Positions 37,088 through 46,738 of a DNA stretch of 55,776 nucleotides are shown here, piece by piece (positions within the stretch are counted from its first letter, which is position 1; each line of letters opens with the position of its first letter). The notes beneath the pieces were generated by a model. That model did no database searches. It worked only from the letters and a program-made list of their open reading frames with translations, and had not been told where the DNA came from. A program made the translations under genes and the position numbers. Location: positions 32,001 to 87,776 of the forward strand of contig JAMLGT010000016.1 in the NCBI GenBank assembly GCA_023957755.1. Direction: 5' to 3'. This stretch comes from Chitinophagaceae bacterium. Lineage in GTDB: Bacteria > Bacteroidota > Bacteroidia > Chitinophagales > Chitinophagaceae.

Positions 37088-39349
37088 TCATAACGGTATC
37101 TCAAAATCCAGACTGGTACCCGCTCCGGGTGTGCTTACCATCTTATAGCGCCCTTTGAGAAATTTAATTCTGGCTTCAATGTTACTTAATCCTATCCCTT
37201 TCTTACTGTCCATAGCCGCCGTATCGAATCCTTTTCCATTATCGCGAACTACGCCACTTAAATATTCTTTGTCCACGTTCAGCAGAATATCCACCCTCGA
37301 GGCCTCGGCATGCCTGATTACATTCTGAATACACTCCTGCAACACCCGATAAACGACCAACTGAATATCCGTATTCACATGCTGTAGCAGGCCATTCACT
37401 TCCAGATTTACTTTCAGTCTGTTATTGCTGATTTTTTCAATTAACTCCTTCAATGCATTCACTAATCCTTTACGCATCACATTATTGGTAACCAGTTCGT
37501 GCGACACGCTTCGCATTTCCAATATTGAATCATCTACCAGCTGAAGCGTATTATCATAAATCTTTGATAGTTTGGGATCGTTTGGCAGGTAATCCATCGC
37601 AGCCTGCAGATTCATCTTAGCAGCACTCAACAATTGGCCAAGCCCATCGTGCAGATGCTGGCTCATACGCGCGCGCTCGTTTTCCTCTGCACCGATTACT
37701 GCTTTTGCCGCCTTATCCTGCTCTTCTAACAGCGCCTCCTGAAAACGTGCTTTTTCGCGTATTTTTTGCCTGTTATAATACAGCAGACCCAGTGCCAGCA
37801 GCAACACTACACCACCTGCGCCAAAAAGTAATTGGCGATTTCGTTCTCTTATTTTTAACGACTTATTCTTATCGCTCAGAGCCAGCACTTCTATTTCCTG
37901 TTCATTGTTCCTTATCCTGAGTTCATTGTTAGCCAACAATGCTTCCTGGTTTCTGATCTTCAGATCCTGATTACCCAATTGCAAATTCTTCTTGTCCAGT
38001 TCCAATTCATTATTACGCAATGCCAACTGATTTGATGCAAGAATCTGTTTTTGTAACTCATTCCGGCTGTGCAACAGTTTTATCTGTTCTTCTTTCTTCT
38101 CAGTTTCATACTTTACCTGAAGCTCATTAATCTGGTTACGTATATCCACACCATTTATAGAATCCCCGAGCTTTTCATACTCATCAAGAAATTTTTTCCC
38201 ATCTACCCCCTGCGTTCTATCCATGGCATACAACATTCTCAATTTGAGAATTTCCTTCAGCTCACTACTATATCCATAGGTTCTTGCCAACGTTTCGATA
38301 GATTCAATTTTTGAGTTAAACTCATCATAGCGTTTCAAATTAAGAAATGATTGTGCTACATTGATCCCCGTACTTATCCTCCCCTGATTGCGATGAAGTG
38401 CACTTACAATTTCTTCCGCTTTCAGGTAATACGACAAGGCTTCCTCTTCATTGTTATCAGCTGTGGCGGCGAGCGTACCCATGTTTTCATACGCATTTAC
38501 AAGCCCCGGTTTGAAATCGTATTTCTCCATTATGGGTATGGCCTTCCCGAAGGTTGCTTTGCTGATATCATATTTCCCCTGTGATCGATACACAGACCCT
38601 TTCACAAGATAGACCGTACCTAATGACTTCTCATTACCCTGTTCCCGATAAATTTTTTCTGCTGAACCCAGATACTTAAGTGCATCTTCGTACTGTTCCA
38701 GGTTTTTAAACATGATACCCAGATTGAAGGAAGTCGATGCAATCCCTCCCCGGTCGTTTAATGCTTCTCGTATATTCAATGCCTCCAAAGCAAAAGGGAT
38801 GGCAGCTTTGAAATTTCCTTTAATACCATACAGATTAGCCTTGTTAGAAAGTGAAAGCGCTGCATCCTTTTTTCTGCCAATTTTCTGATAAATACGAATT
38901 GCCTCATCATAATCCGCAAGAGCCCCTTTGTCGTCCTCTGTTTCAGACTTCACATTGGCGCGGTTGTTATAAAAGTCAGCCAGTTCCAGCTCCATCTTCC
39001 CCCTTTGGGATATAGCAATCCCCTCGTCTATTTCAGCAAGCGCCTTATGTGGATTAGAAAAACCCAGGTATAGTATCCCCCTGTTTTTATGGTAGAAGGT
39101 TTGAGCAGTTGCAGAATGCGGATAATATTCATTTTTCCAAACCAGTAAATACTTTTCGGCATTTACCGAGTCGTACTCAACAAGTTCAGAGATTATATCC
39201 TCCAAAAGCGTCTGCTTCTCCTTTGCAGGGATACTTCTGTTTTGATTTAGCAAATTAATAAGGCTGTCCGTCCGGCTTTTATTTTGTGCAAGGCAGAAGT
39301 TACCCGATGTCAGGAAAAATAATAATATACAAGCAATAGACAGTCGCAC
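37088..39349 (-). CDS. TPR-containing sensor histidine kinase (HisKA_3 type)
   Basis: The 753-residue protein has a signal peptide (FFLTSGNFCLAQ) and a periplasmic stretch of about six TPR repeats (roughly 70-370, such as ADYDEAIRIYQKIG and YEDALKYLGSAEKIYREQG). A long Asn/Leu/Glu-rich coiled coil (about 400-490, with repeated NNEL and RNN motifs), one transmembrane helix (about 505-525) and a NarX-like kinase core follow. The phospho-acceptor histidine is in RMSQHLHDGLGQL, and the ATP site shows VRDNGKGFD and KGIGLSNIEARI. It starts with GTG at 39349. TPR-HisKA_3 kinases with NarL regulators are a common Bacteroidota layout; the signal is unknown. Confidence 0.95.
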   Translation of the reverse strand: MRLSIACILLFFLTSGNFCLAQNKSRTDSLINLLNQNRSIPAKEKQTLLEDIISELVEYDSVNAEKYLLVWKNEYYPHSATAQTFYHKNRGILYLGFSNPHKALAEIDEGIAISQRGKMELELADFYNNRANVKSETEDDKGALADYDEAIRIYQKIGRKKDAALSLSNKANLYGIKGNFKAAIPFALEALNIREALNDRGGIASTSFNLGIMFKNLEQYEDALKYLGSAEKIYREQGNEKSLGTVYLVKGSVYRSQGKYDISKATFGKAIPIMEKYDFKPGLVNAYENMGTLAATADNNEEEALSYYLKAEEIVSALHRNQGRISTGINVAQSFLNLKRYDEFNSKIESIETLARTYGYSSELKEILKLRMLYAMDRTQGVDGKKFLDEYEKLGDSINGVDIRNQINELQVKYETEKKEEQIKLLHSRNELQKQILASNQLALRNNELELDKKNLQLGNQDLKIRNQEALLANNELRIRNNEQEIEVLALSDKNKSLKIRERNRQLLFGAGGVVLLLALGLLYYNRQKIREKARFQEALLEEQDKAAKAVIGAEENERARMSQHLHDGLGQLLSAAKMNLQAAMDYLPNDPKLSKIYDNTLQLVDDSILEMRSVSHELVTNNVMRKGLVNALKELIEKISNNRLKVNLEVNGLLQHVNTDIQLVVYRVLQECIQNVIRHAEASRVDILLNVDKEYLSGVVRDNGKGFDTAAMDSKKGIGLSNIEARIKFLKGRYKMVSTPGAGTSLDFEIPL

Positions 39350-39502
39350 TCAAAGGCTGATTTTGGCTACAAAATATTCATGGCAATATATTCCAGTTTT
39401 CACACATTCTGACAATAAGTAATTTCAAACTTTTAGGTTCATAAATCAGAAATCTTATATCGTCCAATCTCCAAAAATTGGTAAGAATTGCATCCATTTC
39501 AT

Positions 39503-39535
39503 AAAAAGACAGGCCGCCCCCACGAACGGCCCGTC
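39503..39535 (-). terminator. Intrinsic terminator of the beta-propeller gene
   Basis: Minus-strand stem GACGGGCCG/CGGCCTGTC (39535-39527 with 39516-39508, one G-U pair) followed by five T residues, 15 bp beyond the stop of the PQQ-like gene. Confidence 0.75.
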
Positions 39536-39549
39536 ATATAAACCACCAG

Positions 39550-41523
39550 TTAAAATTTAAATCCTTCTATTGTACTCCCACTCCTGTAATACACCACCCG
39601 TTCCAGTTCATCGAGCTTATAATCCGGATCCTTCTTATCACCAAGCAACATGTCTGAAATTCTTTTACCATCTGCTTTACTGATAATAGTGATTCCGGCA
39701 TCCTTCCCGGAATTTCCTCCAAACTTTGTCAGCATAGCTACGAAGCCATTTGCCTGAGTAGTAGCACTAAAGCGTTTTGAAATACTCTTGAATCCGGCTA
39801 TCCCGGCAGAAAATCCGCTACTTGCGAGATCATTTGCACTTTTGATACTTCTATCCAGTGCGGGGTCGGTACTTCCATAGTAACCTTTCGCAAAGCTCAA
39901 CTGAGCAGACTGAGCCGCACCTGCAGCTCCCAATGCCATACTTGCAGCCCCACCCAACCCGGACAGGAGTTTGCCTCCCATTGTTCTTCCCGGCGGCTCC
40001 ACATAGGTTTTATATAAAGGATTTCCACTCTTATCAAATAATGCAGCATTTTGCTCTCCTGCGATGAAAATGTTGCCTTCATATACACTGACAGAAGTAG
40101 GCTCGTCACCCTTTTTGAAATCCAGACTCTGAATCCACTCGTTCAATTCGCCTTTGTTGAAATCAACCTTGTACACCTTACCATTTCCGTACACATACCC
40201 TGTTTCTGAATTCTCATTAATTCCTATACAATTTTTCACCTTGAAACCTTTTTTCCAACTCTTCTCTCCGGATTCTAAATCCATAATATTAATTTCCTCC
40301 GAGGTTCTGAAGTAAATGCCCTGCGGTACCAACTGAAGGTCTCTTACGTCCCCTTTAATACTGATGGGCTTTTTGGTGATTGACTTGCCGGCATCAAGAT
40401 CCACAATACTGATAAAATTATCTCCCTTGTCGAGCTCAGTTGCAAGGATGAGTTTGTTTCCTACAAGTTTATATGCCAGCACATCACCTTTCAGTCCGAT
40501 ATCATCGCTATCCCATTTTGTACCTCCGCTATTAGGATCTAAAAGAATTAATGACGCCCGGTTTTTTGAAGCAGCAGATGCCCTTGATATTTTTCCTATT
40601 AAACCACCGCCTCCTTTATTGGCTTTAGCCACATCCTCCTGCCTTTTTTCGGCAGTCGTAATTATCATGCCTCTGGAATCGTGAAGGATATATGAGATGG
40701 GGGAGGGTAATTCAAACCGCTTCCATATTTCTTTACCTGTAGCTGCATCAAACTGAGTCAGTATATCCTGATTCCAAAAATAGAATTTGCTCTTATCCTC
40801 GGTCTGAAAGAATGCTGCCGAACTTGCAGTTTGCGTGGCTGAAGCATTCTTTCCACTAAAGGCGCTTCCAAACCCACCCTTCGCCACGGGCACCACAGGA
40901 AGATCACTTTTCATATCAATACTATACGCAATCTCACCCGTCTGATTATTCAATTTATAAATGCGCTTGTCGGTAGCTAATAGAATGCCATCTGCAAGTT
41001 CGCCGGCCTGAGACACCAGTTGCTCCGCCTTTTTCTCAAATAATTTACTTTGATCCCAAATTTTATTACCGGTGGCAAGGTTCACAAGAACTGTAGTGAA
41101 TTTGCCCGATTTATCGGTGCCATAAAATAATATACTGTTACTCTTTGACAGATACAATCTCTTTATCACTGTATTTAATCCGTAGTCTTGGGTATTTACA
41201 AGAGTCTTCCCACTGAATACATCAATAACTTTGTTGTATCCTTTCATTAATCCTGCCTTTACAAGCGTGACATATGGCGTACCATCTATAGGGTCCACAT
41301 TTTCTTCTCTTATATTTTCAATATCATCCGCTTTCCACAATTCTTTCCCCTCAGGTGAAATGCCATATAAAGCTTCCCTGGTAGCAACCATTACGGTGCC
41401 TGCATCTGTTATTCTGTACCAATTTATTCTTGACTGAAAGTCTTTCTTCCAGTCCGAATCTTTTTGGGCATGGGCCACCATCATGGACACCAGTGCCAGG
41501 GTAGTAATCAATACCTTTTTCAT
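39550..41523 (-). CDS. Secreted PQQ-like beta-propeller protein
   Basis: From the ATG at 41523 the protein is 657 residues, with a signal peptide (MKKVLITTLALVSMMVAHAQ). A longer frame to 41571 adds 16 residues before the signal and is unlikely. Repeated blade-like segments (GKELWKADD, GNKIWDQSKL, GKEIWKRFELP, GGTKWDSDD, GEKSWKKGF) show the aromatic closing strands of a PQQ/pyrrolo-quinoline-quinone-like propeller. No cofactor residues or catalytic dehydrogenase motif is evident, so a scaffold or binding role is likelier than an enzyme. An Ala/Gly-rich stretch (GGKLLSGLGGAASMALGAAG) interrupts the last third. Function unknown. Confidence 0.82.
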   Translation of the reverse strand: MKKVLITTLALVSMMVAHAQKDSDWKKDFQSRINWYRITDAGTVMVATREALYGISPEGKELWKADDIENIREENVDPIDGTPYVTLVKAGLMKGYNKVIDVFSGKTLVNTQDYGLNTVIKRLYLSKSNSILFYGTDKSGKFTTVLVNLATGNKIWDQSKLFEKKAEQLVSQAGELADGILLATDKRIYKLNNQTGEIAYSIDMKSDLPVVPVAKGGFGSAFSGKNASATQTASSAAFFQTEDKSKFYFWNQDILTQFDAATGKEIWKRFELPSPISYILHDSRGMIITTAEKRQEDVAKANKGGGGLIGKISRASAASKNRASLILLDPNSGGTKWDSDDIGLKGDVLAYKLVGNKLILATELDKGDNFISIVDLDAGKSITKKPISIKGDVRDLQLVPQGIYFRTSEEINIMDLESGEKSWKKGFKVKNCIGINENSETGYVYGNGKVYKVDFNKGELNEWIQSLDFKKGDEPTSVSVYEGNIFIAGEQNAALFDKSGNPLYKTYVEPPGRTMGGKLLSGLGGAASMALGAAGAAQSAQLSFAKGYYGSTDPALDRSIKSANDLASSGFSAGIAGFKSISKRFSATTQANGFVAMLTKFGGNSGKDAGITIISKADGKRISDMLLGDKKDPDYKLDELERVVYYRSGSTIEGFKF

Positions 41524-41569
41524 AACTAATGATTTTGATGTAAAAATGCCCGCAAACCACATTGTGTTC

Positions 41570-41589
41570 AATACCCTCCACAGGGTATT
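41570..41589. promoter_or_regulatory. Short perfect palindrome upstream of the beta-propeller gene
   Basis: AATACCCT-CCAC-AGGGTATT lies 47 bp upstream of the start codon at 41523 and between two divergent genes. It could be an operator or a 5'-UTR hairpin; nothing else distinguishes these. Confidence 0.35.
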
Positions 41590-41758
41590 TTGATAAATTC
41601 ATATTTCCATTCGATGGTACGATCAGGGAGACGGCAGAAGGCAAGCATGAAATAAATCGTTCCTTATCATGGTTAATGAATAAACCTTTAGAAATACGAC
41701 CCGGATTTCCAAATAAAAATAAACGGCTTATTTTTGGACAGATACAAAACAAATACCC

Positions 41759-42469
41759 ATGAAAAGAATAGTATTCTCATTATTGATTTCAGGATTTTTC
41801 CTTTCATCATGCGAAATAACCGGCAACCTTCCCATAAACACAGGAAACTCAGGCGGATTGTCAACTTCAGAAATTGCCAGTGGACTTAAAGAGGCACTGC
41901 GCGTGGGCACAGATACAGCTACAAAAAGCCTTTCGGCAGTAAACGGCTTTTTTTCAAATGCAGCGGTAAAAGTGCTAATGCCGCCCGAAGCCCAAAAGGT
42001 AGAAAAAACCCTTCGCGATATCGGGATGGGAAAGCTGGTGGATAATGCAATCCTTTCAATGAACCGCGCTGCAGAAGATGCCTCCAAATTTGCAGGTAAC
42101 ATTTTCTGGGATGCTATCAGGCAAATGACCATTCAGGACGCTATTGGAATACTTAAGGGTGGTGACTTTGCAGCCACTGATTATTTAAAAAAGCACACCA
42201 CCAGTCAACTGACTGCCGCCTTCAAGCCTGTTGTGGAGAAATCTCTTGTCAAAACAGATGCTACCAAATATTGGACAGATGTCTTCACCGTTTATAACCG
42301 ATTCAGTACCAATCCGGTAAATACCGACCTCACTGCTTATGTAACCGAAAAAGCACTGGCAGGTATTTTCCATGAGATAGGGCTTGAAGAACAAAAAATC
42401 AGAAAAGACCCTGTTGCGAGAGTTACTGAAATCCTCAGAAAAGTATTTGGCAGCAATCAGGCCTCATGA
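41759..42469 (+). CDS. DUF4197 lipoprotein
   Basis: The 236-residue protein has a lipoprotein signal: hydrophobic helix, then FFLSSCEITG with the acylated cysteine at position 18. The mature part matches DUF4197 in GLKEALRVGTDTATKSLS, GFFSNAAVKVLMPPEAQKVE, DAIRQMTIQDAIGILKGGD and AATDYLKKHTTSQL. The family is widespread in Gram-negative bacteria and largely helical, with no known activity. Expected in the periplasm, anchored to a membrane. It is encoded alone upstream of the ribosomal-protein pair. Confidence 0.93.
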   Translation: MKRIVFSLLISGFFLSSCEITGNLPINTGNSGGLSTSEIASGLKEALRVGTDTATKSLSAVNGFFSNAAVKVLMPPEAQKVEKTLRDIGMGKLVDNAILSMNRAAEDASKFAGNIFWDAIRQMTIQDAIGILKGGDFAATDYLKKHTTSQLTAAFKPVVEKSLVKTDATKYWTDVFTVYNRFSTNPVNTDLTAYVTEKALAGIFHEIGLEEQKIRKDPVARVTEILRKVFGSNQAS

Positions 42470-42493
42470 TGAAATGAGGATTTCTGAGCCATT

Positions 42494-42526
42494 TTTGGGT
42501 TTCTATCAATATTTTACCTAATTTTG
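42494..42526 (+). promoter_or_regulatory. Promoter and leader of rpmI-rplT
   Basis: TTTG (42494-42497), 21-base spacer, TAATTTTG (42519-42526): an exact Bacteroidota promoter form, followed by CAGCCC. The transcript would start near 42533, giving a leader of about 120 bases. The leader holds a CTCCG/CGGAG hairpin at 42605-42620 and a GC-rich tail shortly before the L35 start. Autoregulation by L20, as known in other bacteria, is possible but no specific binding fold was recognised. Confidence 0.7.
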
Positions 42527-42654
42527 CAGCCCTTTTTCAGCGTTTTGTGTTTTGGCTGAAAGGGATTTTTTCACAAAACATATTGCCCACATGGCTCCAT
42601 AAGTCTCCGTCTGTTCGGAGCGCCGGCAAGGGTGTAAAAGTAAATTTTATTAAA

Positions 42655-42852
42655 ATGCCAAAGGTTAAGACCAACTCCAGCGCAAAGAAGCGCTTTAAAG
42701 TAACCGGCAGCGGTGAAATTGTTTATCAAAAATCATTCAAGAGGCACATCCTCACAAAAAAGACTACTAAGCGTAAACGTGCCCTTCGCAAGAAAGGAGT
42801 AGTAGCAGATGCCAACAGGCCATTTGTAATGCGCTTACTCAGAATGAAATAA
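42655..42852 (+). CDS. rpmI: Large-subunit ribosomal protein bL35
   Basis: 65 residues, start [20 protein letters not shown], highly basic, with the [11 protein letters not shown] segment typical of bL35. The in-frame ATG at 42655 is the true start; the longer frame from 42547 runs through the promoter leader. It is co-transcribed with rplT, 53 bp downstream. The usual upstream partner infC is not here. Confidence 0.97.
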   Translation: MPKVKTNSSAKKRFKVTGSGEIVYQKSFKRHILTKKTTKRKRALRKKGVVADANRPFVMRLLRMK

Positions 42853-42905
42853 GAAACAATTAATTTTTAAATCATCCCATCCAGGGAAAATAAAAATATT
42901 ATACC

Positions 42906-43250
42906 ATGCCACGTTCAGTTAACTCAGTTGCCAGCCGCGCCAGAAGAAAAAGAATCCTCAAAGCGGCCAAAGGTTTCTACGGAAAAAGAAAAAATGTATA
43001 TACCGTAGCCAAAAACGTACAGGAAAAAGGAATGACCTACGCGTATGTAGGCCGTAAACTCAAAAAGCGCGAATATCGTGCACTGTGGATCAGCCGTATC
43101 AATGCTGCTGTGCGCGAAGAAGGGCTTACCTATAGCGAATTTATAAACAAGCTTCGTGTGAAGGGAATCGACCTGAATCGCAAAGTACTCGCTGATATCG
43201 CTATGAACGAGCCTGAGAGTTTCAAATCATTGATTGCATCCGTAAAATAA
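42906..43250 (+). CDS. rplT: Large-subunit ribosomal protein bL20
   Basis: 114 residues: [20 protein letters not shown] at the N-terminus, [35 protein letters not shown] and the C-terminal globular part ([20 protein letters not shown]). An early assembly protein of the 50S subunit that binds 23S rRNA, and in several bacteria a translational repressor of its own operon. It is followed by a strong terminator. Confidence 0.98.
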   Translation: MPRSVNSVASRARRKRILKAAKGFYGKRKNVYTVAKNVQEKGMTYAYVGRKLKKREYRALWISRINAAVREEGLTYSEFINKLRVKGIDLNRKVLADIAMNEPESFKSLIASVK

Positions 43251-43276
43251 TCTTAATACGTTCTTGAAAATTATTA

Positions 43277-43300
43277 AACCGCCTATCGGCGGTTTTTTTT
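43277..43300 (+). terminator. Intrinsic terminator of rpmI-rplT
   Basis: Stem AACCGCC/GGCGGTT with a TATC loop (43277-43283 with 43288-43294) and a T run to 43300, 27 bp past rplT and 10 bp from the convergent DUF1080 gene. Confidence 0.95.
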
Positions 43301-43310
43301 ATCATCACTT

Positions 43311-46300
43311 TTATTTTAATTCCTTCACTCTTATGTTTCTGAAATAGACAACCGAACCATGGCCAAGAAAACCAATATGCCCTTTTTCATTCTTGAGTCC
43401 CGGGTGATCTTTATGATCCATCGTGCCATGCTTCCGTGCATCACTGATGTCGCCATCCACAATCTTTACCCCATTCAGAATCACTTGTATCTTTGAATCT
43501 TTCACAATCACTTCTTCATAATTCCATTCGCCCACAGGTTTCAGGAATCCTCTTTTGGCAGGAATCACACCATACACCGAACCGTGGTATTGATACGGTT
43601 CCAGGTCTTTGTAAATATCTGCTGTATTGTCAAGAATCTGCAACTCCATACCCACATAAGCGGCATCGCCCTCCAAAGGAGCTCTGATTCCTAATCCATT
43701 GTTTGCTCCGGGAGTAAGTTTAAACTCAAACCGGAAAATAAAATCTTTATACTCCTCCTTCGTATAGAGATTTCCTCTGGAACCCGGTTGCGGTTTTACA
43801 ACCATCACACCATTTTCAATTACATAATCTGTCTTATTGCCCTGCCACTTATCCATATTAGTACCATCAAACAATACTTCATACCCTTCCTTCTTTTCCT
43901 CATTGCTTAGTTGAAAGGGGTTTACAGTATTCAGTTCTTTGATATAAATATCCCGATAACCAATTCTGGAACCATGTGCCTGTAGTTCTATCTGCTCGCT
44001 TGGCCACAATGGCAATCCCCTATCCCAATAATTTTCCATGGGCACATTGTCGGTCACCAATACCCCATTCAGATACACAGTCACTTTATCGCCTACCATT
44101 TTAATGTAAAAATGGTTCCATGTTCCAAGTGGATTATCTGCAACGACAAGCGGTTTGCTCTCATATCTTTTATTGTTGTAAAGCCCTCCGGAACCTACCT
44201 GTGCCCCTACATTAGTTCGGGATGTGTCCCAGATTTGTACCTGTGGTGTGCCACGAAGATAAATGCCTGCATCTCCATCTTTCTGTCCGTCGTTAAAGAT
44301 TTTCCAGTCTATCAGCATTTCAAAATCGCCATAATCTTTCGTGGTCGCAATATTGTTGCCTTTGCCGGTAAATATCAATGCTCCGTCTTTCACTATCCAA
44401 CCGTTTCGCATTTCTTCGTCAGCTTTCTGCTGTGCCTCCATTAATTGATCACTATTCATTTCCCTTCTTTTTATGGGATTGGCTACCAACCCCTTCCATC
44501 CGGTCAGATCTTTGCCATTAAATAAGGAAACGTATCCTTCCTTGTCCGGCATATCGTCCAGAAATTTTTGAATAGACTTTTTCATGTACACAGCATCCTG
44601 ACCATCCAGCGAATGCATGGCTTTGGTCAGCCACTGACGAACAAGTGTTCCATAAAATGATTTATCACTCAGTCCAATACTCATGACGGTGGCTGCGGCA
44701 CTTTGTTTCAGCGACTGATCATCCAGGTATGATGCTGCAAATGCCAAAGCGGGAAAGGTATTGATGGATGAAGTTTCCTTTAAAATGAGTGCCTTTGCTT
44801 TATAGTCTGAGGCAGCAGACATTGCTTTCTTTAGTAAAAGCAACTTTTGTGCTTCGGGTACTTTAGCTGTTTGAATCAGGTCAATATATCCTTTTAGCGC
44901 CAGGTTCTTGTCTTGCGATGTTTCATTTCCGGAAGCAATTGAATAAAGAATCGGCATTGCGTCAGCATTTGACCAGTTTACCAATGCTTGCAATGCGTTT
45001 ACCTTTTGTAATTTGCTGCCATTTTTATATCCGGCTTCTACAATCTTCAGTGCTTCCTGATTTCCGATCGTACTCATTGCAGGATACAATAGATATTGCT
45101 TTTCGACCGGGAATTCCTTTAGGTGGTTTATGACTGAACCTCCGGCATCAGGCGCATCTCTCAATAGGGAAGAAATTGTTTGCTGTGCTGCCGTTATAAT
45201 ATTTTTATCTGCATCGCTCATTAACAGGTTAAACAATTGCGGAAGTGAGGTTTTATCAGAAACTGCCGGCAAAGCCTTTAATGCAGACGAACTTACCTCT
45301 TTATCGCTGCTATGCAATGCATCCATTACAACGGCAAATGCCTTATTGGATTTTTTATCTGCCAGTACATTCAATAAAGTTGCTTTTTGAATACCGGATG
45401 TTTTTGGTAAAAATGCCAGTATCTTATCTACTACACTCTTGTCCTCTAACAGCAAAAATGCCTTAGTCAAAACATTCATATCCGATTCACTACTGCTTCT
45501 CAGCACATTCAATAATTGACTGGCGCCTCCGGGTGCATTGCTTTGAGCCAATGTCATGATGGCTGCATTCCTCAATCCGGAATGTCTATTTTGCTTCGCA
45601 AATTTCCCAATGATTTTCAAGGTACTGGCCGGGATCAAATCAGAATGATTTCCCAGAAAATACACCAACGAAGTCTGGACGTCAACAGGCGCATTTTTGA
45701 TTCCTTTGGTTAACAAGCCAATATTAGATTTATCAACGAATGGTGCTGCCAGATTAAGTGCAGCATTTCTGTATGCAGCATTTTGATCAAAAGCAGCTTT
45801 TGAAAGTGCAGGCATTGCACCACTCTTTATGGTAAGTGTCAATGCAGACAGAGCAGCAATCTTCGCATATATATTGCTGTTAGCTGTATTCTTTACAAAA
45901 GATTCTGCCAATTCAGTAGCCCTTTGAAGATTTCCATTTTCTGAAAGTGATTTGATAAATAAACCGTAATCAGCAGTTGCATCTTTATCTTCAAAATACT
46001 TCCCGTTGGCCTTTGTTTGATTGAGTAAAACTGATTCTGAAGCAGGGCTACCGATCTGCGCCAGCGCAAACAACCCTGCTTTCTTTTCAGCGATATTGCC
46101 ATTTAATGCATAGTTATTTATTTGGTCAAGACCTTCTGCATATTTCATATCCCCTATGGATTGAATTAAGGCAATTTTTGAGATATTGTTTCCTCTTTGA
46201 AGTGCATCCAGCAAGGTTTTTCCCGCCTCTGGAGTACCTATGGATGCCAGTACCGGAGCGGCTTTCAGGCAGAGAAACTTGTCGTTCAGACAGTGTGCCA

Positions 46301-46712
46301 GTGCCGGTACTGAGCGATTGGTTCCTATAATCTGAAGCATGTCCATAAAGAAGATCTTCAATTGCTTATCATCAGCATTGGACAATGCTTTTATCCAGGC
46401 TTCTTCTGCGTCTTCTTTCATTTTTTTTCTGCCTGGAGCACTCACCCATGTGGTGTATCCTATGATGGCGTATTGCACTCTTGAATTGTCTGCTTCGCCG
46501 GGGGGTACCATCTGTTTGGAAAGTTGGTAAAGACCGTCCACCCCAAATTTTTCCATTTCTCCCATAGCGGTTTTCAGGTCATTCTCATTATTTGCCGGCA
46601 TTTGTGCTAATAGATCAGCAATCCGCGTATTGATAGTCCTTACATCATTCTGTGCGTTTAAGCCAATTGCGCTTAATAAGAAAATATTGAGCAGTAGCGT
46701 GATTTTTTTCAT
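43311..46712 (-). CDS. Secreted HEAT-repeat protein with two DUF1080 (3-keto-disaccharide hydrolase-like) domains
   Basis: The 1133-residue protein has a signal peptide (LLSAIGLNAQ). About 650 residues of HEAT-like helical repeats (phrases such as DALHSSDKEVSSSALKALPA) are followed by two LamG/concanavalin-like DUF1080 domains at roughly 715-900 (GYVSLFNGKDLTGWKGL ... IYLRGTPQVQIWD) and 915-1133 (GYEVLFDGTNMDKWQGN ... LGIRAPLEGDAAYVGMELQI). DUF1080 proteins hydrolyse or eliminate across 3-keto-glucosides. The HEAT fusion and the domain pair make this much longer than single-domain members. It is encoded 26 bp after a Gfo/Idh/MocA oxidoreductase, whose family includes sugar 3-dehydrogenases, so the two likely work in one oxidation-then-cleavage route. 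Confidence 0.9.
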   Translation of the reverse strand: MKKITLLLNIFLLSAIGLNAQNDVRTINTRIADLLAQMPANNENDLKTAMGEMEKFGVDGLYQLSKQMVPPGEADNSRVQYAIIGYTTWVSAPGRKKMKEDAEEAWIKALSNADDKQLKIFFMDMLQIIGTNRSVPALAHCLNDKFLCLKAAPVLASIGTPEAGKTLLDALQRGNNISKIALIQSIGDMKYAEGLDQINNYALNGNIAEKKAGLFALAQIGSPASESVLLNQTKANGKYFEDKDATADYGLFIKSLSENGNLQRATELAESFVKNTANSNIYAKIAALSALTLTIKSGAMPALSKAAFDQNAAYRNAALNLAAPFVDKSNIGLLTKGIKNAPVDVQTSLVYFLGNHSDLIPASTLKIIGKFAKQNRHSGLRNAAIMTLAQSNAPGGASQLLNVLRSSSESDMNVLTKAFLLLEDKSVVDKILAFLPKTSGIQKATLLNVLADKKSNKAFAVVMDALHSSDKEVSSSALKALPAVSDKTSLPQLFNLLMSDADKNIITAAQQTISSLLRDAPDAGGSVINHLKEFPVEKQYLLYPAMSTIGNQEALKIVEAGYKNGSKLQKVNALQALVNWSNADAMPILYSIASGNETSQDKNLALKGYIDLIQTAKVPEAQKLLLLKKAMSAASDYKAKALILKETSSINTFPALAFAASYLDDQSLKQSAAATVMSIGLSDKSFYGTLVRQWLTKAMHSLDGQDAVYMKKSIQKFLDDMPDKEGYVSLFNGKDLTGWKGLVANPIKRREMNSDQLMEAQQKADEEMRNGWIVKDGALIFTGKGNNIATTKDYGDFEMLIDWKIFNDGQKDGDAGIYLRGTPQVQIWDTSRTNVGAQVGSGGLYNNKRYESKPLVVADNPLGTWNHFYIKMVGDKVTVYLNGVLVTDNVPMENYWDRGLPLWPSEQIELQAHGSRIGYRDIYIKELNTVNPFQLSNEEKKEGYEVLFDGTNMDKWQGNKTDYVIENGVMVVKPQPGSRGNLYTKEEYKDFIFRFEFKLTPGANNGLGIRAPLEGDAAYVGMELQILDNTADIYKDLEPYQYHGSVYGVIPAKRGFLKPVGEWNYEEVIVKDSKIQVILNGVKIVDGDISDARKHGTMDHKDHPGLKNEKGHIGFLGHGSVVYFRNIRVKELK

Positions 46713-46738
46713 GTATATAGATTGATGGATTGTAACGA

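Noticed and set aside
41570..41589. Palindrome as a terminator of the DUF4197 or propeller gene
   Set aside because: It lies upstream of both divergent genes and lacks a T run; at most an operator or 5'-UTR hairpin.
42547..42654. Longer rpmI frame
   Set aside because: Covers the leader; bL35 always begins MPKxKT, found at 42655.
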